Positions 59,507-64,000 of a stretch of 64,000 nt of DNA are shown here, piece after piece. The stretch spans positions 3,856,001 through 3,920,000 of the forward strand of contig NZ_CP055157.1 of the NCBI RefSeq assembly GCF_013367775.1. Direction: 5' to 3'. Made by a program: the position numbers and the translations under genes. A model generated the notes under the pieces. The model did no database searches. It saw only the letters and a program-made list of their open reading frames with translations, and was not told the origin of the DNA. How positions within the stretch are numbered: position 1 is the stretch's first letter; each line of letters begins with the position of its first letter. Origin of the DNA: Microbulbifer sp. YPW1. Its GTDB lineage: Bacteria; Pseudomonadota; Gammaproteobacteria; Pseudomonadales; Cellvibrionaceae.

Positions 59507-60900
59507 ACACGCGACTGGACCTCCGTTCTCTGCTGCTGCTACTGGTCGGTGGGCCACTCTTTGTCCTGCTGCTGATCGAAATGCTGATCACCTTCGGTAT
59601 CGGATTGCATGTCACAAACCAGGTGTTCGACCGCTGGTTGCTGGACTCGGCCTACTCTCTTGCCCAGGAAGTCCGCCGGGAAAACGGGAAACTCGTACTG
59701 CATGCGGACGAGGCCGCCATTGAAGTATTCAAGTGGGATGAACTGGACGAGGTTTTTTACCGCGTCTCCACCCTCGATGGACGGGTACTCGGGGGGGAAG
59801 ATAAAGCCTGGGTAAGCCTGAAAACCTCCACACTGGAGCGTGGGCCTGTTTTCACTAACGTGAAACTGGGAGGCGAATGGGTACGCAGCGTTACCCTGCT
59901 CGCCAACGCCGAATCCCCCGGTGACAGCGCGGTGGTTAGCGTCGCGGAAACCCTGCATAAACGCATCCCCCCTTCGCGCACATTGATGCTGGAGGTGGTT
60001 CTTTCCAAGGCTGCCATGATCGTGGTCGCACTGCTGGTGGTGGCGTTCGCCCTCGGCCGGGGTATTCGTCCCCTACTGAGGCTCAGCCAGGAGCTCGCAA
60101 GCCGCTCCCCGCGGGATTTGACGCCCATCAGTACACCGCCCGCACCGAAAGAAGTCCGCACCGTAATCGACAACACCAACCATTTGCTGGCGCGGCTCGA
60201 TGACGCGTTCAGTGCTCGAGAACAGTTTATCGGTAACATTTCCCACCAGCTGAAAACCCCGCTAGCGGGGATCAAGCTACAGGCACAACTGGCCTTGCGG
60301 GAGCAGAATATCGATACCGCCCATCAGGCACTGGAACGCATTTGCCAGACCACCGACGCCATGACGCACCTGAACAACCAGCTGCTGAAGCTGGCCCGCG
60401 CGGAAACCGCATCTGGACGGGGGCTGCGCAATGAACCGGTCGCACTGGATAGCGTGGTGCGCGAAGCGGCGGAAAGCCTGCGCGAACTGGCCCGCGACCG
60501 TGACGTTAAAGTGCACCAGGATTTCAGTGGCGAACCCCCGGAGACTTTAAAGGTCTCCGGGGAATACTTCCTGCTGAGGGAACTGGTATGGAACCTCATG
60601 GAGAATGGAATTCTGTATGTGCCGAAAGGCGGTAACGTGTGGGTGGAGCTCAAGCGAGTAAGCGGCAGGATTCGACTCACAGTCAAGGATGATGGCCTGG
60701 GTATTCCCCGCGAGCATTGGCCACAGATTTTTGAGCGTTTTTTTCGCTCAAAAATTTCCGGTGAAGGCTGTGGCCTCGGGCTCGCCATTGTGAAAGAAAT
60801 TGCATTTGCCCACGGAGCCTCGGTAGAACTGCAGGAGGCACCAGATACCAGCGGTGCCTGCTTCGTTTGTATTTTTCCTGCAGCGGTAAAACCGGCCTGA
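59503..60900 (+). CDS. Sensor histidine kinase, TctE/QseC type
   Basis: A 465-residue inner-membrane kinase starting at TTG 59503. Membrane helices lie at about 9-36 and 166-186 and flank a periplasmic sensor domain (about 37-165) of the 2CSK type. The HAMP-like region (about 187-235) is followed by the H-box NISHQLKTPLAGIKLQ with His248. N-box ELVWNLMENGILYV, G1 VKDDGLGIP and G2 GEGCGLGLAIVKEI are intact. The signal is unknown; TctE-like sensors often respond to carboxylates or metals. Confidence 0.94.
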   Translation: MNTRLDLRSLLLLLVGGPLFVLLLIEMLITFGIGLHVTNQVFDRWLLDSAYSLAQEVRRENGKLVLHADEAAIEVFKWDELDEVFYRVSTLDGRVLGGEDKAWVSLKTSTLERGPVFTNVKLGGEWVRSVTLLANAESPGDSAVVSVAETLHKRIPPSRTLMLEVVLSKAAMIVVALLVVAFALGRGIRPLLRLSQELASRSPRDLTPISTPPAPKEVRTVIDNTNHLLARLDDAFSAREQFIGNISHQLKTPLAGIKLQAQLALREQNIDTAHQALERICQTTDAMTHLNNQLLKLARAETASGRGLRNEPVALDSVVREAAESLRELARDRDVKVHQDFSGEPPETLKVSGEYFLLRELVWNLMENGILYVPKGGNVWVELKRVSGRIRLTVKDDGLGIPREHWPQIFERFFRSKISGEGCGLGLAIVKEIAFAHGASVELQEAPDTSGACFVCIFPAAVKPA

Positions 60901-60921
60901 ACAGCGACAGCAAACTGCCCG

Positions 60922-63255
60922 TCAAATGATCCGTTCAGGCGCGGTACTCGGTTCCAGCCTGATCGCAATATATTTTGACGTGGGCGTATAGCTACCCAAA
61001 CCGTAGCTCTCCAGCGGTACCAGCGGGTTTGCCTCAGGGTAATAGGCGGCCGCCTGTCCCTTCGGGATATCGAAGGCAATCAGGGTAAAACCCGATACGC
61101 GGCGTTCCACATCGTCACTCCACAGGGAAACGATATCCACCTTCTGGCGGTCGGCAAAGCCGAGGCGATGAATATCCTCCAGATGCGCAAACAGCACATG
61201 GCGCTCCCCTTTCACGCCCCGATAGCGGTCGTTCAGGCCATACACGGTCGTATTGTATTGATCGTGGGAGCGCAGTGTCTGCAGCACCAGATCGGCATTG
61301 CGCGCACCGCGTTTGCCGATTTTTGTCAGCACCTCTTGCGGCAGGGGTGCTGGCAGTGAGTGACTGTAGAAATTCGCCTTCTCGTTTGCGGTATTCCACT
61401 GTCGTTTGCCGGCCGGGTTTTGCAGGTAAAACCCACCCGGCGCCTGCAGCTTTTCTTCAAAGTTTTCAAAGCCCGGTATGACGTCCGCAATCAACTCGCG
61501 GATGCGCCGATAATCTTCCGCAAGCGCAATCCAGGGCACCGGCCTGCTACCCAGCACGGCCTGTGCAATCCCGGCAATAATCGCGGGCTCCGAGCGCATT
61601 TCCGGGGACAACGGCTTGAGCTGTCCGTAGGAGGCGTGGACCATGCTGAAGGAATCTTCCACGGTCACCGCCTGCGGCCCACTGTGCTGCTGATCGATGT
61701 CGGAACGGCCCAGGCACGGCAGGATCAGCGCCTTCTTGCCGGTAACCAGATGGCTGCGATTGAGTTTGGTACTGATCTGCACAGTGAGATCGCAATTACG
61801 CAGTGCACTGTGGGTGCGGGTGCTATCCGGTGTCGCCTGGGCGAAGTTGCCACCGAGCCCAATAAACACCTTAATTTTTTCGGCGAGCATCGCCTCGATG
61901 GTTTTCACCACGTTGTAGCCGTGCGACCGGGGCGCTGAGAAATCAAACCTCGCTTCCAGGGCGTCGAGAAACGCTGCAGATGGGCACTCGTCGATGCCCA
62001 TGGTGCGATCGCCCTGTACATTACTGTGCCCGCGCACCGGGCAGAGCCCGGCACCCGGGCGACCGACCTGCCCGCGCAGCAACTGCAGGTTGGTGATTTC
62101 CTGAATCGTGGCTACCGAGTGACGGTGCTGGGTAACACCCATGGCCCAGCAGATGATGGTGGCGTTGCTGCGGCAGTAAATATGCGCTGCGCGCTCGATC
62201 TCGTCTTTCTCAAGTCCACTAAACGACTGAATTTCGTCCCACGACGTCGCCTCGACCTGGGCGCGGTAGTCCTCGAAGCCAGCACAGTGTTCGTGAATAA
62301 ACTCCAAGTCTAGCGGGCCCGTGGATTCGCCCTGGTCTGCCTGGTCCTGCCACTGGAATAGAAACTTGGCGATACCGCGGATCGCCGCCATATCTCCACC
62401 CAGCGACGGGCGCAAATACGCGGTGTTGAGGGCCATTTCGCCACCGGTCAACATCTGTACCGGATCCTGGGGCGCCTGAAACCGCTCCAGGCCCCGTTCG
62501 CGCAGGGGATTCAATACCACCACCTGGGCCCCGCGCTCTACCGCCTCACTCAAAGGCTCAAGCATACGCGGGTGATTGGTGCCCGGATTCTGGCCGATAA
62601 CGAATATCGCCTCCGCCTTTTCAAAATCTTCATAGGTCACCGTGCCCTTGCCGGTGCCGATACTCTGCTTGAGCGCGACACCACTGGCCTCGTGACACAT
62701 GTTCGAGCAGTCAGGCAGGTTGTTGGTGCCAAATGCGCGGGCAAACAGCTGGTACAGGAATGCCGCTTCGTTACTGGCGCGACCGGAGGTATAGAAGGCA
62801 GCCTGGTCCGGAGTCTCCAGCGATTTCAGGTGGCTGGCGATCAGGGCAAACGCTTCATCCCACGATATGGGTTGGTAATGCGCGCCCTCGCCATCGTAAA
62901 ACATGGGCTCGGTCAGACGCCCCTGGTACTCCAGCCAGTAATCATCTTCGGCGAGCAGGTCTTTCAGGCTGTGGCGGGCGAAAAATTCACGGTCGACTCC
63001 GCGCCCGGATGCCTCCCAGTTCACCGCTTTGGCGCCGTTTTCGCAGAAGCGGATATGCCCTTCCTTTGGCGCCTCCCCCCAGGCGCATCCGGGACAGTCA
63101 AAGCCGCCGTTTTGGTTGGTCTGCAGCATGGCCCGCAGGTTTTTGAACGGTTGGCGGCTGTCGAGCCAGGCATGGGCGACGCTGCGCAATGCGCCCCAAC
63201 CCGCCGCGGGCTTCTTGTAAGGACGAAAGCGGAATCGGTCAACAGGTGTTTTCAT
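60922..63255 (-). CDS. FdhF/YdeP-family molybdopterin oxidoreductase
   Basis: A 777-residue protein of the molybdopterin oxidoreductase superfamily, related to formate dehydrogenase H but of the YdeP branch. The N-terminus has only three cysteines (Cys54, Cys57, Cys71: CPGCAW ... FCENG) where FdhF has four, so a 4Fe-4S cluster may be absent or unusual. SNMCHEASG has Cys187 at the place of the metal-ligating Cys/Sec. GQNPGTNHPRMLEPL and CPVRGHSNVQGDRTMGI are family signatures. No Tat signal is visible, so it is cytoplasmic. YdeP is linked to acid resistance; true formate activity is uncertain. It overlaps fdhD by 4 nt. Confidence 0.9.
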   Translation of the reverse strand: MKTPVDRFRFRPYKKPAAGWGALRSVAHAWLDSRQPFKNLRAMLQTNQNGGFDCPGCAWGEAPKEGHIRFCENGAKAVNWEASGRGVDREFFARHSLKDLLAEDDYWLEYQGRLTEPMFYDGEGAHYQPISWDEAFALIASHLKSLETPDQAAFYTSGRASNEAAFLYQLFARAFGTNNLPDCSNMCHEASGVALKQSIGTGKGTVTYEDFEKAEAIFVIGQNPGTNHPRMLEPLSEAVERGAQVVVLNPLRERGLERFQAPQDPVQMLTGGEMALNTAYLRPSLGGDMAAIRGIAKFLFQWQDQADQGESTGPLDLEFIHEHCAGFEDYRAQVEATSWDEIQSFSGLEKDEIERAAHIYCRSNATIICWAMGVTQHRHSVATIQEITNLQLLRGQVGRPGAGLCPVRGHSNVQGDRTMGIDECPSAAFLDALEARFDFSAPRSHGYNVVKTIEAMLAEKIKVFIGLGGNFAQATPDSTRTHSALRNCDLTVQISTKLNRSHLVTGKKALILPCLGRSDIDQQHSGPQAVTVEDSFSMVHASYGQLKPLSPEMRSEPAIIAGIAQAVLGSRPVPWIALAEDYRRIRELIADVIPGFENFEEKLQAPGGFYLQNPAGKRQWNTANEKANFYSHSLPAPLPQEVLTKIGKRGARNADLVLQTLRSHDQYNTTVYGLNDRYRGVKGERHVLFAHLEDIHRLGFADRQKVDIVSLWSDDVERRVSGFTLIAFDIPKGQAAAYYPEANPLVPLESYGLGSYTPTSKYIAIRLEPSTAPERII

Positions 63256-64000
63256 TGAGATACCCCGGCGGGTGAATAGGCTTCTGGCCCGCGGCCTAAT
63301 CCGCGGCCACTATAAAGTCGCGCGGGCCCCTGGACAGGTTGGTGCAGCAAATTGAGATAGTATTTTCGCGCCCAGCGTACTGCCATATCTGATGGAGACG
63401 CGAGGCTGACCAGGGTGCCCACCCCGCTGCACATGGATTTCTGTATGAGCTCTAGGCTGCAGCGACTGGTGATGGCAACGAAGCCGTTTTGCAGGCCGAA
63501 GCCCTCACGCACACAGGCGCCGATCAATTTGTCCAGCGCATTGTGTCGGCCGATATCCTCGCGGCAGAATCGCGTCTCGCCATGCTCGTCCACGTAAATC
63601 GCTGCGTGCATAGCGCCACTGGATTGCAGGTGTTGCTGGGCATTTTGAAAACGCGCACGCAAATCGGAAAAGTGCGCTGCGGGCGGCAACTGATTGAAGT
63701 TTATACGAGCCGAATGGGGAACGGGCTTCAGTGCCTGGGCAAGCGCGTCGACACCACACAGGCCGCAACTGCTGGTGCCAGCCATGGTCCTGCGCGAAAT
63801 TTTGAGCTGATTCAGGGTGCGCTGATTGAGTGTCATATCCAGGACGACGCTGTCTTCCTGCAGGCTGATATCGAGATCCAGAAGCTGGTCGCGGTGCGAG
63901 ATAACACCACTGGTGAGGCTAAACCCCACTGCGAAATCTTCCAGTGCACCGGGGGACGCCATCATTACTGCATGGCTGATGCCGTTGTAGCAAAAAGCAA
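63252..64000 (-). CDS. fdhD: FdhD, sulfurtransferase for formate dehydrogenase, N-terminus beyond window
   Basis: Passes sulfur from IscS to the molybdenum cofactor of FdhF-type enzymes. The frame is open from the stop at 63252 to the right edge, about 249 codons; the true start lies outside. The visible part opens with CYNGISHAVMMASPGALEDF, continuous with the family N-terminal region, so the ATG at 63965 is not the start. The cysteine loop SSCGLCGVDAL and GRHNALDKLIGACVREG are intact. Its stop overlaps the oxidoreductase ATG, linking enzyme and maturation factor. Confidence 0.94.
   Translation of the reverse strand, partial: AFCYNGISHAVMMASPGALEDFAVGFSLTSGVISHRDQLLDLDISLQEDSVVLDMTLNQRTLNQLKISRRTMAGTSSCGLCGVDALAQALKPVPHSARINFNQLPPAAHFSDLRARFQNAQQHLQSSGAMHAAIYVDEHGETRFCREDIGRHNALDKLIGACVREGFGLQNGFVAITSRCSLELIQKSMCSGVGTLVSLASPSDMAVRWARKYYLNLLHQPVQGPARLYSGRGLGRGPEAYSPAGVSQ

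Overview
The window is a gene-dense stretch (about 57% G+C by eye) of a gammaproteobacterial chromosome. The order cysG-serS-crcB-rarA-lolA-ftsK / trxB-aat-bpt-infA / clpA-clpS / cspD / icd / rluE-mnmA-hflD-purB is the housekeeping order known from Pseudomonas. The large TonB-dependent receptor and the overall gene style suggest a marine Cellvibrionales-type relative (Microbulbifer-like). That placement is an inference from gene order and protein style, not from a search. I saw no rRNA, tRNA, insertion sequence, prophage or CRISPR array.

Region 1 (1-23.7 kb) is the accessory part. A PEP synthase gene (cut by the left edge) diverges from a tandem universal stress protein gene, which is translationally coupled to a 2875-residue cyclic beta-1,2-glucan synthase. 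A convergent gap-pfkB pair follows. Then comes a 10-kb, tightly overlapping operon for a group 3b (NADP-linked, sulfhydrogenase-type) NiFe hydrogenase: hydB, a stand-alone cyclic-nucleotide-binding-fold protein, hydG, hydD, hydA, a maturation protease and hypA, hypF, hypC, hypD, hypE. There is no hypB, and HypA lacks its whole zinc-binding loop. Together the genes look like a low-oxygen or dormancy module: a redox valve (hydrogenase), reprogrammed glycolysis/gluconeogenesis (ppsA, gap, pfkB), a stress protein and an envelope glucan. Its content resembles the DosR dormancy regulon of mycobacteria.

Region 2 (23.7-33.7 kb) holds an orphan 110-residue protein with an unusual leader, a YheT-type hydrolase, an ergothioneine operon (egtB-egtD) ending in a DUF411 lipoprotein, a TonB-dependent receptor and a penicillin-acylase-family Ntn hydrolase.

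Region 3 (33.7-57 kb) is the conserved core: siroheme synthase, seryl-tRNA synthetase, fluoride channel, RarA, LolA, FtsK, thioredoxin reductase, the two N-end-rule aminoacyl transferases, IF-1, ClpA/ClpS, a cold-shock protein, isocitrate dehydrogenase, two RNA-modification enzymes, HflD, PurB, a ribosomal oxygenase, a GNAT acetyltransferase and a small unrecognised protein. The N-end-rule pathway is complete here: Aat and Bpt add the destabilising residue, ClpS recognises it, and ClpA unfolds the substrate for ClpP.

Region 4 (57-64 kb) has a SulP anion transporter divergent from an OmpR-type two-component system, then a YdeP-like molybdopterin oxidoreductase overlapped by fdhD, which is cut by the right edge. 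Several short perfect inverted repeats and SD-masking hairpins lie between genes and are listed separately.
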